A DNA stretch of 64,000 nucleotides from Romboutsia sedimentorum (GCF_030131845.1 NZ_JASKYM010000001.1:124001-188000); one strand, 5' to 3'; positions 7,761 through 17,125 are shown, counted from the first letter of the stretch. A program made the numbers and translations. The notes: generated by a model not told the origin, from the letters alone.

Positions 7761-9104
7761 TTATTTACCTGCTACCGAAATTTCCTTAACTATAAGTGAA
7801 GGAGATCCTACATTACTCATAGGGAACTTCAAATCATCTCCTACTACTTCAATCTCTTTTAATAAATCAAAATAGTTTCCAGCTACAGTTATCTGTTCTA
7901 TCGGGAAGGTTTTAACTCCATCTTTAATATAAAAACCTTTAGCAGCTAATGAGAAGTCTCCACTTATAGGATTAGCTCCTGAGTGTAGGCCTGCAAGGTC
8001 AGTTATTATTATTCCTTCCCCTACAGTTTTTAACAACTCATCAAATGAACTTTCACCTTTTTGGATATATAAATTACTTGGACTTACTCCTACTTGTGAT
8101 GCATATGATGCTTTAAATCCGTTACCTGTTGTTTTGGTATTTGCTTTATTAGCTGTTTTTAGGTTGTGAAGTAAAGTAGTTAATTTTCCATTTGATACTA
8201 TCTCTTTTTTTAAAGTTGCTACTCCTTCATCATCAAAAGGAGTAGATGCTAAACCATCATCTAATAATGGATTATCAATTATTGTAACTATTGGTGAAGC
8301 TATTAGTTCTCCCTCTTTATCTTTTAACAATGATAGCCCCTTTTGAGCCGAATCTGCACTAAATATATCAGAGAATGTATCAAGTAGTGATACCATAGCT
8401 TCATTGTATATTATAGTCTTGTATTTACCTGATGGTATACTTTTTCCGTTTAGTTTAGATAGCGATTCTTCAACACCTTGTTTTGCAATAGCTTTTGGGT
8501 TTACCTCATCTAAGCTCTTTGCAATAACATATCCAACTCCATCTTGTTTTTGGCCTTCATCTTCTACTACAGGTACTACATATGACATTAATAGATTATT
8601 TCTATTAGTAAGCTCTAATCCTTTAGTATTGTAAATCCCATAACTAGAATAGCTATACGATATTTTACAACCACTAATATTTACTACTTTTTTACAATAT
8701 GCTTTTGTCTCTTTTTCTAAATCTAGTACAAGATTTATCATTTTACTTGTATCTAGGTTTTCAAGTTCCTTATAGTATGAACTTACTTTATCATAGTGCT
8801 TATCACCTTCGTATATAAATTGAATATCATTATTTTCAATATTTAATGCACTTTCTTTAGCATTTTTAATTAACATATTCAAGGCTTCAAAATCCATAAT
8901 TTCTGTGTATGAATATCCCATTTTACCATTTATTTTTCCCCTAAATGATAATCCAAAAGATTTTTCAAGGTTATATTTTTCAACTTCACCTTCATAAACA
9001 CCAATACTTAAACTTTCACCTTGGCTATAATATATTTCACATTCTTCAAATCCACACTCTAGACCTTTTTTTAGTAACATTTTTTTAAAAGAATTAAATT
9101 CCAT
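7761..9104 (-). CDS. TldE/PmbA-type protease partner
   Basis: Protein of 447 residues of the TldD/PmbA (peptidase U62) family. It lacks the HExxxH zinc motif, as expected for the non-catalytic TldE/PmbA partner. Typical C-terminal features are GNGFKASYASQVGVSPSNLY, DLAGLHSGANPISGDFSLAAKG and VGSPSLIVKEISVAG. It starts four bases after tldD with a GGAGGAG ribosome binding site that lies in the end of tldD, so the pair is cotranscribed. TldD/TldE heterodimers trim peptides such as microcin B17 precursor. The local substrate is unknown. Confidence 0.9.
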   Translation of the reverse strand: MEFNSFKKMLLKKGLECGFEECEIYYSQGESLSIGVYEGEVEKYNLEKSFGLSFRGKINGKMGYSYTEIMDFEALNMLIKNAKESALNIENNDIQFIYEGDKHYDKVSSYYKELENLDTSKMINLVLDLEKETKAYCKKVVNISGCKISYSYSSYGIYNTKGLELTNRNNLLMSYVVPVVEDEGQKQDGVGYVIAKSLDEVNPKAIAKQGVEESLSKLNGKSIPSGKYKTIIYNEAMVSLLDTFSDIFSADSAQKGLSLLKDKEGELIASPIVTIIDNPLLDDGLASTPFDDEGVATLKKEIVSNGKLTTLLHNLKTANKANTKTTGNGFKASYASQVGVSPSNLYIQKGESSFDELLKTVGEGIIITDLAGLHSGANPISGDFSLAAKGFYIKDGVKTFPIEQITVAGNYFDLLKEIEVVGDDLKFPMSNVGSPSLIVKEISVAGK

Positions 9105-9107
9105 ATT

Positions 9108-10499
9108 CTACTCCTCCGATCTTCCACCAACAGTGATTTCTTTTACTCTAATCATAGGCTGACCTACATTCGTTGCTATACTACCTGATGATGATCCGCA
9201 CATTCCTTGAGCTTGCTTTAAGTTGTCTCCAACCATATCTATGTTCATAAGTATATCGCTACCTTTACCAATCAAACTAGCTCCTCTTACAGGTTCAACT
9301 ATCTCGCCATTTTTCACTAAATATCCTTCAGATACTGCAAAATTAAACTCTCCAGTCACAGGGTTTACAGACCCTCCTCCCATTTTTTTTGCATATAATC
9401 CATTATCTATTGATTTTATAATGTCTTCTGGCTTATCATCTCCTGCCGCAATGTATGTATTTGTCATTCTTGAAGTCGGAGCAAATTTATAACTTTGTCT
9501 ACGAGAACTTCCTGTAGCTTTCATACCCATTCTTCTTCCATTTAATTTATCTATCATATATGATTTTAAAATTCCATCTTTTATTAAAATATTTTTTTGA
9601 GTAGGATTTCCTTCATCATCAATATTTGCTGAACCCCAATGATTAACTAAAGTCCCATCATCTATTGCAGTAACCTTAGTTGAGGCAATTTGCGTTCCTA
9701 GCTTATCTGCAAATACAGAATTACCTTTAGCCACAGCTGTAGCTTCTAATGAGTGACCACAAGCTTCATGGAATATTACACCACCAAAACCATTATCAAT
9801 TGCAACCATCATATTTCCAGCTGGACAGTTTTTAGCATTTAGCATAGTATGAGCTACTCTAGCCGCTTCTTTACCATAATATTCAGGGTCTATTTCTTCA
9901 AATATCTCAAACCCCTTGCATCCTCCTGGTCCTTCGAATCCAGTTTGATTCTCACTTCCCTTTGATGCTACTGCACTTATACCTAGTCTTGTTCTTATCC
10001 TTCTGTCTTCTACATATAACCCTTCAGTATTAGCTATTAATACTTTTTGATCTTTATCCATATAAGATATACTAACTTGTGATATGTCTTCACTATATCC
10101 TTTTGCACTTTTGTATGCTATTTTCATAATACCAATTCTTTTATCATATCCTACTTCACTTGGATAAAGTTTTATAGGGTTTATGTCTGTAATTATCTTA
10201 GTATCGTTTAAAACAACACTTAGATTCTCTTTTAAATTACCTAAAGCTAGTGCTGCCTTATATGCAGTGTCTAATAATGAGTTTAAACTATTGTCATTTG
10301 TGTATGCATATACGCTTTTTAAATCTTTGAATATTCTTATCCCTACACCATAATTTCTACCACCAAGTGCATTTTCTATTTTTTCATCTATTAATCCTAT
10401 TGAATTGGTTATAGTATCCTCTTCAAATATTTCTGCAAAATCCCCACCGCTAATTAAGCATTTTTCTAATACTTTTGATGCTATTTCTTTTGAAATCAT
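9108..10499 (-). CDS. tldD: TldD metalloprotease
   Basis: Protein of 463 residues, the catalytic half of the TldD/TldE zinc protease. HEACGH at residues 244-249 is the HExxxH metal site within VIFHEACGHSLEATAV. The flanking GFGG, GTLVNHWGSANIDDEG and the C-terminal GNxxQAxGMCGSSSGSIATNVGQP region fit the family. It is first in a two-gene operon with the PmbA-like gene. No obvious RiPP precursor or modification enzyme is next to it. Confidence 0.93.
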   Translation of the reverse strand: MISKEIASKVLEKCLISGGDFAEIFEEDTITNSIGLIDEKIENALGGRNYGVGIRIFKDLKSVYAYTNDNSLNSLLDTAYKAALALGNLKENLSVVLNDTKIITDINPIKLYPSEVGYDKRIGIMKIAYKSAKGYSEDISQVSISYMDKDQKVLIANTEGLYVEDRRIRTRLGISAVASKGSENQTGFEGPGGCKGFEIFEEIDPEYYGKEAARVAHTMLNAKNCPAGNMMVAIDNGFGGVIFHEACGHSLEATAVAKGNSVFADKLGTQIASTKVTAIDDGTLVNHWGSANIDDEGNPTQKNILIKDGILKSYMIDKLNGRRMGMKATGSSRRQSYKFAPTSRMTNTYIAAGDDKPEDIIKSIDNGLYAKKMGGGSVNPVTGEFNFAVSEGYLVKNGEIVEPVRGASLIGKGSDILMNIDMVGDNLKQAQGMCGSSSGSIATNVGQPMIRVKEITVGGRSEE

Positions 10500-10631
10500 A
10501 TATTGCCTCCCATCTACTTTCTTAAAATTTTATCTTATATATTATTATAATGTACATTTATCCAAATATACTAATTTTTTCATAAATAATGCATAAAAAA
10601 CCTTTAAAAGATACACGCTCTCTAAATTTAT

Positions 10632-10677
10632 AAAAATAGGATGAACACATTTAAATAACTAACTAATCCTATTTTTT
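10632..10677. terminator. Bidirectional hairpin terminator
   Basis: Arms AAAAATAGGAT and ATCCTATTTTT with a 23-base loop, T-tracts on both strands. It closes the merR/remnant transcript before tldD. Confidence 0.7.
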
Positions 10678-10679
10678 AC

Positions 10680-10899
10680 TTATTCTATATTTTCTTGCTA
10701 AAATCTTGCACTTTCTCTATTACTGTATCAAGCTTTTCATTTATCTCACTAAAGTTTCCATTTTTATTTTTAAGTTTTATTCTATGTCCTGTAATACTGT
10801 TAAGACCAAACCTAAAACTACCACTGGCAATCCTACAATAGCAGCTATAGGTATTCTAAGTCCATGAGAAGCATCTGATACAAATTTATTCCTATACTA
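10680..10899 (-). pseudogene. Decayed gene remnant, histidine-kinase-like H-box then frame-shifted tail
   Basis: Minus-strand translation gives, between stops, NKFVSDASHGLRIPIAAIVG followed by a hydrophobic stretch and a stop. FVSDASH.LR.PIAAI closely resembles the histidine-kinase H-box (FVSDASHELRTPIAAI) with E and T replaced. A different frame from about 10823 on reads a hydrophilic protein end (HRIKLKNKNGNFSEINEKLD, ending KVQDFSKKI-stop). There is no start codon or ribosome binding site. This looks like fused or frame-shifted debris of one or two lost genes directly downstream of merR. Confidence 0.45.
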
Positions 10900-10908
10900 A
10901 TATAGTTA

Positions 10909-11715
10909 TTAAAAATTATCTGCTATTAATACTTGAATTTGACAGCTATATGATTCTATATTAAAAAAGTCATTAAATAACTCAACTTCAACAATATTTT
11001 TAACCTTAAAATTATTTTCTTTTATATAACTAATTATCTGCTTTATACTAACTTCTTCATTTTCTTTGCTATAAGCTAAGGTTACATACCTACCTTTAGG
11101 TAAAATTTTAATATAATCCTCTATTTTCATATCAAAGCTTTGCTTTATACAATTAAAAACATACCTTGGCTTTAAATATTCATCTAACTCAAAATCATAT
11201 AAAATGCCTCTTTCCATATATGTATCTACATTTTTATCTTGAATAAGCTTGTCTAGCTGTGAATAATAAAGAACTTCTTTTAAGCTCCCTTCTTCTTCAA
11301 AAGGCGCTACAATTATATAACGTTCTTCAAAAGTTTGGATAGAAATTTTATCATTGTTTAAAATTTCCTTAGATTTTTTTACACTTGTATCTAAAGTATC
11401 AATATCATTTATTATTTCCTTCATTTTATTTATATTCGCTTCAGCTTCAGACCTTTTTAGCTGCAAAAATTCTATTAGTTTATCAGTGTCACGTTCTTTA
11501 AAGATCTCTTGAACTTCTAAAATACTACTTCCTAAAGTTCTACATGCTTTTATAATATCTATATATACAAATTGGTCTATAGAGTAGTATCTATAGCCAG
11601 TTGTATTATCAATGTATTTTGGAATAAGAATCCCCATTTTATGATAGTATCTTAAAGACTTTATAGTAATTTCTTTAATTTTAGATACCTCCCCAATAGA
11701 GTATAAATTTTTCAT
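10909..11715 (-). CDS. MerR-family regulator with GyrI-like effector domain
   Basis: Protein of 268 residues. Residues 1-70 are the MerR winged helix (YSIGEVSKI, TIKSLRYYHKMGIL, TGYRYYS), followed by a dimerisation coiled coil (about 75-125) and a C-terminal domain resembling the GyrI/BmrR multidrug-sensing fold. Such proteins activate promoters with over-long spacers when they bind a ligand. A matching 19-bp-spacer promoter lies in the divergent gap (11749-11779) and reads toward the acetyltransferase gene. The ligand is unknown, probably a lipophilic or cationic compound. Confidence 0.9.
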   Translation of the reverse strand: MKNLYSIGEVSKIKEITIKSLRYYHKMGILIPKYIDNTTGYRYYSIDQFVYIDIIKACRTLGSSILEVQEIFKERDTDKLIEFLQLKRSEAEANINKMKEIINDIDTLDTSVKKSKEILNNDKISIQTFEERYIIVAPFEEEGSLKEVLYYSQLDKLIQDKNVDTYMERGILYDFELDEYLKPRYVFNCIKQSFDMKIEDYIKILPKGRYVTLAYSKENEEVSIKQIISYIKENNFKVKNIVEVELFNDFFNIESYSCQIQVLIADNF

Positions 11716-11748
11716 AATAAATCACATCCTTAATATTTCATCTTTTTC

Positions 11749-11779
11749 TTGACTCTCCCCTTAGAGTACACATTACTAT
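11749..11779 (+). promoter_or_regulatory. MerR-type promoter with 19-bp spacer
   Basis: TTGACT and TACTAT are separated by 19 bp, the spacing typical of MerR-controlled promoters. The spacer contains the dyad ACTCT-N6-AGAGT, close to the CTCCCCTTAG-type core seen in drug-sensing MerR operators. It reads toward the acetyltransferase gene at 11845. Confidence 0.75.
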
Positions 11780-11844
11780 CATTATAAGGTATTTAAAGAC
11801 AAATATTAAACTTAAATTTAATAATATGAGAGGTAGTGTATAAA

Positions 11845-12477
11845 ATGAATGCAGTAGTTTATAGAGATTTAGATAAAAAGGATTATGATCGTATTAAGGA
11901 ATTAATAGCTAAGGCTTTCGGATTTGATAAATTTATTAAGGATGAAAATTTTTTAGATTTAATATTAAATATTTATTTACAAAATTGTATTTTAGCAAGT
12001 TCCTTTAGTAAGGTAGCTGTAAAAGATAATAATGTAATAGGCATTATTTTAGGAGATGCTAAAAAAGATAAAAATCGTATAAGAAAATTCCATAATAGTT
12101 TAAGTGTTTTATATACTACAACTAAATTAGTATTTTCTAATAAAGAAAATAAAAAAATTCTTAAAGAGTTCGCTAAAATCACAAGTACTTATAAAGAAAT
12201 TATTCAAGGAAAGAAAGAAGATTTTCAAGGCTGTATTCAACTATTTATAGTATCTGAAGAATCTAGGGGCCTTGGTGTTGGTAAATCTCTAATTAGTTAT
12301 TTATCTAATTATATGAAAAGTATGGATGTTAAATCTTTATATCTATATACAGATAATAAATGTAACTATGGATTTTATGACAATCAAAACTTCAATCGTA
12401 TAAATGAGAAAAAAGTCTATTTTGATACAATTCAAGAATATCTAGATGTATTTTTATATAGTTATAATTTTAACTAG
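11845..12477 (+). CDS. GNAT-family acetyltransferase, probable MerR target
   Basis: About 210 residues of the GNAT fold. The acetyl-CoA loop is visible as ESRGLGVGKSLISYL near residue 145, followed by YLYTDNKCNYGFYDNQNF, the usual C-terminal strand-helix. The frame is open from a GTG at 11836, but the GAGAGG ribosome binding site fits the ATG at 11845 better. Its divergent partner is a MerR regulator whose promoter type faces this gene. A detoxifying acetylation of the sensed compound is a reasonable inference. Confidence 0.85.
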   Translation: MNAVVYRDLDKKDYDRIKELIAKAFGFDKFIKDENFLDLILNIYLQNCILASSFSKVAVKDNNVIGIILGDAKKDKNRIRKFHNSLSVLYTTTKLVFSNKENKKILKEFAKITSTYKEIIQGKKEDFQGCIQLFIVSEESRGLGVGKSLISYLSNYMKSMDVKSLYLYTDNKCNYGFYDNQNFNRINEKKVYFDTIQEYLDVFLYSYNFN

Positions 12478-12486
12478 AAATTTAAT

Positions 12487-12520
12487 AAGGTAATGACTTA
12501 AATTATTTAGTCATTACCTT
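12487..12520. terminator. Convergent terminator hairpin
   Basis: Perfect 12-bp arms AAGGTAATGACT and AGTCATTACCTT between two convergent genes. The U-tracts are modest. Confidence 0.7.
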
Positions 12521-12544
12521 TACATAATTTATTAAATTTATAAA

Positions 12545-15319
12545 TCACTTAAATAAATTTAATATTTCCTCATTTGATAGATTCTTTAAATTAGCTCCAT
12601 CAGATAAATTCCCATCTATTATATCCTCTATTAATTCTTTTTTGCGCTCTTGTAACTTTACTATTTTTTCTTCAATAGTACCTTTTGATATAAGCTTTAT
12701 AACTTCTACTACTTCCCTTTGACCATATCTATGAGCTCTATCGCTTGCCTGATTTTCAACAGCTGGATTCCACCAAGGGTCAAAATGAATTACAGTATTA
12801 GCTGAAGTTAAGTTAAGACCTGTTCCACCTGCCTTTAACGAAATTAAAAATACCTTCTTATCTTTACCTTCATTAAATTCATCTACTAGATTTATTCTGT
12901 CTAGTGCCTTAGTTTGTCCATCTAAATATAAGTACTCTATATTGTTTTGAGATAACTTTTTACCTATATTTTGAAGTACAGTAGTAAACTGCGAAAACAC
13001 TAATATTTTATTATTTATCTTACTATATTCCTTTATGATATCTAAACAAGCTTCTATTTTTGCACTTTTACCTTTATAATCAGATACTATGATGCTTGGG
13101 TCTAAGCAAAGTTGTCTTAACTTTGTTAAATAAGCAAACACAGTTATCTTATTTTCTACATCTCTTTTTTCTTCTAACTTACGTTTTATATCTTCTACAT
13201 AAACGCTATAGATTTTTCTTTGTTCTTTGTTTAACTCTACTAAAAACTCTTTTTCTATTTTATCAGGTAATTCTTTTATAACTTCTTTTTTTGTACGTCT
13301 TAATATAAATGGTTTTATCATTCTTTTTAAATTTTCTAACTGACTTTCGTCCCTAATAAATATAGCATTAAACTTAGTTACATTATATAAATATCCTGGC
13401 ATTATAAAATCAAATATAGACCAAAGTTCTATCATATTATTTTCTAATGGCGTTCCTGTAAGAGCCAACTTAGTTTTAGCTTTTATAGCTTTTACTGCGT
13501 CTGTACTTACAGCAGTTGGGTTTTTAATATTTTGAGCTTCATCTATAATACAGTAATCAAAGTCTATTTTCTCATATTTTTCTAAATCGTTTTTTAAAGA
13601 TCCGTAAGTAGTTAAAATAACATCGTAATTTTCTATAGTATTTATTATTTTTTCTCTTTCTTTTTTTATCCCATGAGCGATGCCTATATTCATACTTGGC
13701 GCAAATTTTTCAAACTCATTTTTCCAGTTATGTACAAGTGATGTTGGAGTTATCACCAAAGTCTTTTTACCTTTTCTAGACAATAAAAATGATATAGCTT
13801 GCAAGGTCTTACCCAATCCCATTTCATCTGCTAATATTCCTCCAAAGCCACAATACTCTATAGTTTTAAACCAATTTAACCCCTCTATTTGATAATCTCT
13901 AAGATTTGCGTTTAAGTCTTTTGGGGTTTCATAACTTATATTATCTATATTTTTAAATTTATCTACAATAGCTTTAGTTTTTTCTACACCTTCTATATAA
14001 GGTAGTTTCTTTTCTATGAGTAAATTTTCAATATATAATGCCTTATTTGAATTTATTTTCATATTATTTAAGTCATTAGTGAATCCTAAACTTTGCATTA
14101 ATTTAAATGTTTCTTTAGTTTCTTTTTCTTCTAAATTTATAAAGCTTCCATTTCCAAGCTTATAAAATCTTTTATTAGCTTTAAATGCATTTATTATACT
14201 CTTATATTCTTTTTTATCTACACCTTCAATTTTAAAATTAAAATCTAAATAATGATTTACTTCTTCACCTAATCCAACTTTTATAGAACTATGTGTATAT
14301 ATTCTCTTTGACTTTAATTTATCTGAATAATAAACTTCACCTATGTTTTTTAGCCTATTTATCTCAAAGCTTAAAAAGTCATATAACTGACTGTCATTTC
14401 CTTTAAATATATATTTACTCTTTTCTTTTTCAAAATAGTAAGTATATAGCCTATATATTGCATCTTCTTCTTTTTGCATGTCTTTAATTATAAATTTACC
14501 TTCATCTTCACCTTCATACTCAAAAACTATATCACAAGTTACTTTTTCTTCTTCTAAGTCAAAATAGTACCTTACTATCAATTTTTCACAAATATTTGAT
14601 TCTATTTTCTTATCTATTCTAACTTCATTAGATATGTTTTTTAGTTTTGGAATTACATTAGTAAGAACTTCACTTGCCTCATTGTTTGTAAATCTTATTT
14701 CTTTAAACTTCTCTAGTACCGTGTACAGTTTTTTATAGTATATTCCACTTTCAAAACTTAATAAGTATATATCACCTTTATAAAATACTACATCTCCCCT
14801 TTGAGATATAGGAACAGGTAGATTCTCTTCACTTTTCAATAAAATTTCATTATTTCCCATTTCTAAATCTATATTTATAGGTAAAACGCCTTTTATTATT
14901 TTGGGATTATAGTACAAATTTTTATATTTAAATTCAAAATCTTTGTACTGCAATAATTCCATTAATCTTCTTACTAAAGGTCCATTTATAAACATAGATG
15001 TCTGCTCTCTTGTTGATGAATTATAAGAAAGCCCCATTCCATATTCTTCTATCATATCAACTATTTTTTCATCATCATAAGAAAAATAATTATTTGATAC
15101 ATTATACACAAAGTCTATTCCATACACTTTATCTCTTGAAGTTGTTCTTGAGTACGCAAACTCCCTTAGATTTTTTAATGTATACATTTTATCTATTCCT
15201 ATTTTAAAATTAGCTTTTATGCTATTTTCTCCTACAAGTTCCACATTTACTTCTAGTTTCACTTCTTCCTTTGGCTTACTTTTAAAATAGTTTAAAAAGT
15301 CTTTATTTGTAAAATTCAT
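12545..15319 (-). CDS. SNF2-family DNA-dependent ATPase/helicase
   Basis: About 924 residues. The C-terminal half has the SWI2/SNF2 motor: Walker A in DEMGLGKTLQAISFL, motif Ia TPTSLVHNWKNE, DEAQNIKN (motif II), ALTGTPLENN (motif III), then the second RecA lobe with VFSQFT, LISLKAGGTGLNLT and HRYGQ. The N-terminal 400 residues are the bacterial SNF2-associated region. The frame extends six codons upstream, but AGGTGG before the ATG at 15319 fixes the start. Bacterial members act in transcription recycling or DNA repair; the exact role is unknown. It is a single-gene unit. Confidence 0.93.
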   Translation of the reverse strand: MNFTNKDFLNYFKSKPKEEVKLEVNVELVGENSIKANFKIGIDKMYTLKNLREFAYSRTTSRDKVYGIDFVYNVSNNYFSYDDEKIVDMIEEYGMGLSYNSSTREQTSMFINGPLVRRLMELLQYKDFEFKYKNLYYNPKIIKGVLPINIDLEMGNNEILLKSEENLPVPISQRGDVVFYKGDIYLLSFESGIYYKKLYTVLEKFKEIRFTNNEASEVLTNVIPKLKNISNEVRIDKKIESNICEKLIVRYYFDLEEEKVTCDIVFEYEGEDEGKFIIKDMQKEEDAIYRLYTYYFEKEKSKYIFKGNDSQLYDFLSFEINRLKNIGEVYYSDKLKSKRIYTHSSIKVGLGEEVNHYLDFNFKIEGVDKKEYKSIINAFKANKRFYKLGNGSFINLEEKETKETFKLMQSLGFTNDLNNMKINSNKALYIENLLIEKKLPYIEGVEKTKAIVDKFKNIDNISYETPKDLNANLRDYQIEGLNWFKTIEYCGFGGILADEMGLGKTLQAISFLLSRKGKKTLVITPTSLVHNWKNEFEKFAPSMNIGIAHGIKKEREKIINTIENYDVILTTYGSLKNDLEKYEKIDFDYCIIDEAQNIKNPTAVSTDAVKAIKAKTKLALTGTPLENNMIELWSIFDFIMPGYLYNVTKFNAIFIRDESQLENLKRMIKPFILRRTKKEVIKELPDKIEKEFLVELNKEQRKIYSVYVEDIKRKLEEKRDVENKITVFAYLTKLRQLCLDPSIIVSDYKGKSAKIEACLDIIKEYSKINNKILVFSQFTTVLQNIGKKLSQNNIEYLYLDGQTKALDRINLVDEFNEGKDKKVFLISLKAGGTGLNLTSANTVIHFDPWWNPAVENQASDRAHRYGQREVVEVIKLISKGTIEEKIVKLQERKKELIEDIIDGNLSDGANLKNLSNEEILNLFK

Positions 15320-15396
15320 TCTCCCACCTGTTTTCATTATGCTAAATTTAATTATATTATTTTTAAATTATGTTCGTCAATTACAACACTATCTTT

Positions 15397-16110
15397 CTAT
15401 AAAAACTTAGAGTTTTGGTATAAATCACCTGCTAATTTTTCTAAAAGTAATTTATCAATAACTCTATATCCAAACTTATCCTTTTCAATTACTTTCTTTT
15501 GACATAATCCATTGAAAGTTCTTAGTAAATGTCTATAGCTGCTACCTAAAAGTTCTGCTAAATTCACTAAATTATCAACAAAATCTATATAAGCTTTACA
15601 ATTCTCAGGATTTACTACTTCTGATGCTTCATTTATATAACTAGCTAATCTATTTTCTAATGGGTAAAGCAAATTTACAGAACTATTAGTACTTATTGTA
15701 GAAAGCTTTTCTGCTAAGCTTTCACATATAAATTTTAAAAATTTACTATCTTTTATTAATTCATTTCGTACCTTTTCCATTGATATGCCTAAGCAATAAC
15801 AATCACTTAAAGCTTGAATTGTACTTGATGCTGGTTGTTTTTTTACAACCTCTATATCTCCTATAACTTGTAGAGGTTTATAAAAACTCAAAAGTAAATT
15901 TTTTCCATTTGGTAAGGTTTTAAACACTTTAGCTTTTCCTTCTATAAGAAATGTAAAATACGGCATATCTTCACCTTCTGTACATAGATACTCGTTTCTC
16001 TCGAATTCAAAAACTTTTATATGTTTTTTTACATCTTCACTAAAAAAATTGCTCATTTTTAGTTCATTATAATAATTTTCTATAAGACATAAATTTTCTA
16101 TTATTTTCAA
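15397..16110 (-). CDS. Crp/Fnr-family regulator
   Basis: Protein of 237 residues: cyclic-nucleotide-binding-like domain (residues about 20-135; PYFTFLIEGKAKVF, GDIEVVKKQPASSTIQALSD) and a C-terminal helix-turn-helix (LAELLGSSYRHLLRTFNGLCQKKVI). It resembles YeiL-type regulators with no clear cAMP-binding arginine. It is transcribed away from the two small DMT transporters, and a Crp-like palindrome lies in the shared promoter region (16182-16193). Likely it controls those transporters and itself. Confidence 0.88.
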   Translation of the reverse strand: MKIIENLCLIENYYNELKMSNFFSEDVKKHIKVFEFERNEYLCTEGEDMPYFTFLIEGKAKVFKTLPNGKNLLLSFYKPLQVIGDIEVVKKQPASSTIQALSDCYCLGISMEKVRNELIKDSKFLKFICESLAEKLSTISTNSSVNLLYPLENRLASYINEASEVVNPENCKAYIDFVDNLVNLAELLGSSYRHLLRTFNGLCQKKVIEKDKFGYRVIDKLLLEKLAGDLYQNSKFL

Positions 16111-16181
16111 TATTCATGTTCCTTTCATTGAATACTTTATTATATTTTTTTATTATTTAATTTCTATTTTATATATACATG

Positions 16182-16193
16182 TGACATATGTCA
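16182..16193. promoter_or_regulatory. Crp/Fnr-type operator between divergent genes
   Basis: TGACATATGTCA is a perfect palindrome inside TGTGACATATGTCATT, 72 bp upstream of both the regulator start and the first transporter start. It is the most likely site for the adjacent Crp/Fnr protein. Confidence 0.6.
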
Positions 16194-16254
16194 TTCTTTT
16201 TATTATTTATTTATGATAACTTATTAAATATGAATATAAATTAGGGGGTTAGTG

Positions 16255-16677
16255 ATGAATTATCTTATCTCAGTTTTTACGGGTGTACTACTATCTTTAA
16301 TGTTGTCTCTAAATGGTACTATTGGCGAAATCGCAGGAAATTATGCTTCTACTGTGATAATACATGTTATAGGTCTTATAGGGATTATAATTGTGCTTAT
16401 TGCAACAAAATCAAAATTCAAAAATATTAAAGATATACCTCTTTATATGTACTTGGGTGGACTTATGGGTGTCTTAACAGTTATATTTAGTAATGCTAGT
16501 TTTTCTAAATTAGGTGTTTCACTAACAGTATCAATTTGTTTGCTTGGCCAGTTAGTTACATCTATAATAATCGATCATTTTGGATACTTTAACTTACCCG
16601 TAAATAAATTTAACAAGAAAAAAACAATCGGTCTTGGTATCATTATACTAGGTATATGTATAATGACTATTAAATAA
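16255..16677 (+). CDS. Small DMT-superfamily transporter subunit (DUF606/YdcZ type), first of pair
   Basis: About 140 residues with four to five hydrophobic helices. The arrangement (short protein, GVLLSLMLSLNGTIGE start, LGGLMGVLTVIFSNASF, LLGQLVTSIIIDHFGYF) matches the DUF606/YdcZ family of drug/metabolite-type transporters. These proteins usually occur as tandem pairs that form one transporter. An AGGGGG ribosome binding site selects the ATG at 16255 over the GTG three bases upstream. The second subunit follows after ten bases. Confidence 0.85.
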   Translation: MNYLISVFTGVLLSLMLSLNGTIGEIAGNYASTVIIHVIGLIGIIIVLIATKSKFKNIKDIPLYMYLGGLMGVLTVIFSNASFSKLGVSLTVSICLLGQLVTSIIIDHFGYFNLPVNKFNKKKTIGLGIIILGICIMTIK

Positions 16678-16687
16678 GGAGGACATT

Positions 16688-17125
16688 ATGATTTATATAA
16701 TTATCGCGATTTTATCAGGGGTTACTATAGTAACTTCAAGATCTATCAATTGTGTTTTAGCAGATAAAATAGGAATGTATCAAAGTACATTTTTTAATTA
16801 TGTATTTGGGCTTATTGGTTCATTTTTACTATTACTAATAAGTGGCAACACTTTACAGCTTTTTAATTCACAGTCCTATAGTGCAATATGGTTTGCTTAT
16901 ACTGGAGGTCTTTTAGGAGTTGTTGTTGTTACATTATCATCTTTTTTATCTTCTAAAATTTCGTCTTTTTACTTAACACTTTTATTATTTATTGGTCAGC
17001 TTTTCACTGGAGTTTTGATAGATTATATATCTAATGGGTATATCCCTATTTATCAAATAATTGGTGGTATTTTAGTTATTATTGGTCTTGGTTATAACCT
17101 TTTTATAGATAACTCTTTTAAGTAA
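16688..17125 (+). CDS. Small DMT-superfamily transporter subunit (DUF606/YdcZ type), second of pair
   Basis: Protein of 145 residues, homologous to the preceding gene: four to five membrane helices, YTGGLLGVVVVTLSSFLSSK and LLFIGQLFTGVLIDYISNG correspond to the same motifs in its partner. AAGGAGG precedes the ATG. Together with the upstream gene and the divergent Crp/Fnr regulator it forms a compact transport locus. The substrate is unknown. Confidence 0.85.
   Translation: MIYIIIAILSGVTIVTSRSINCVLADKIGMYQSTFFNYVFGLIGSFLLLLISGNTLQLFNSQSYSAIWFAYTGGLLGVVVVTLSSFLSSKISSFYLTLLLFIGQLFTGVLIDYISNGYIPIYQIIGGILVIIGLGYNLFIDNSFK

Noticed and set aside
7566-7799. 77-aa plus-strand ORF
   Set aside because: Aromatic/Phe-rich AT-bias translation without ribosome binding site that runs into the opposite-strand pmbA-like gene.
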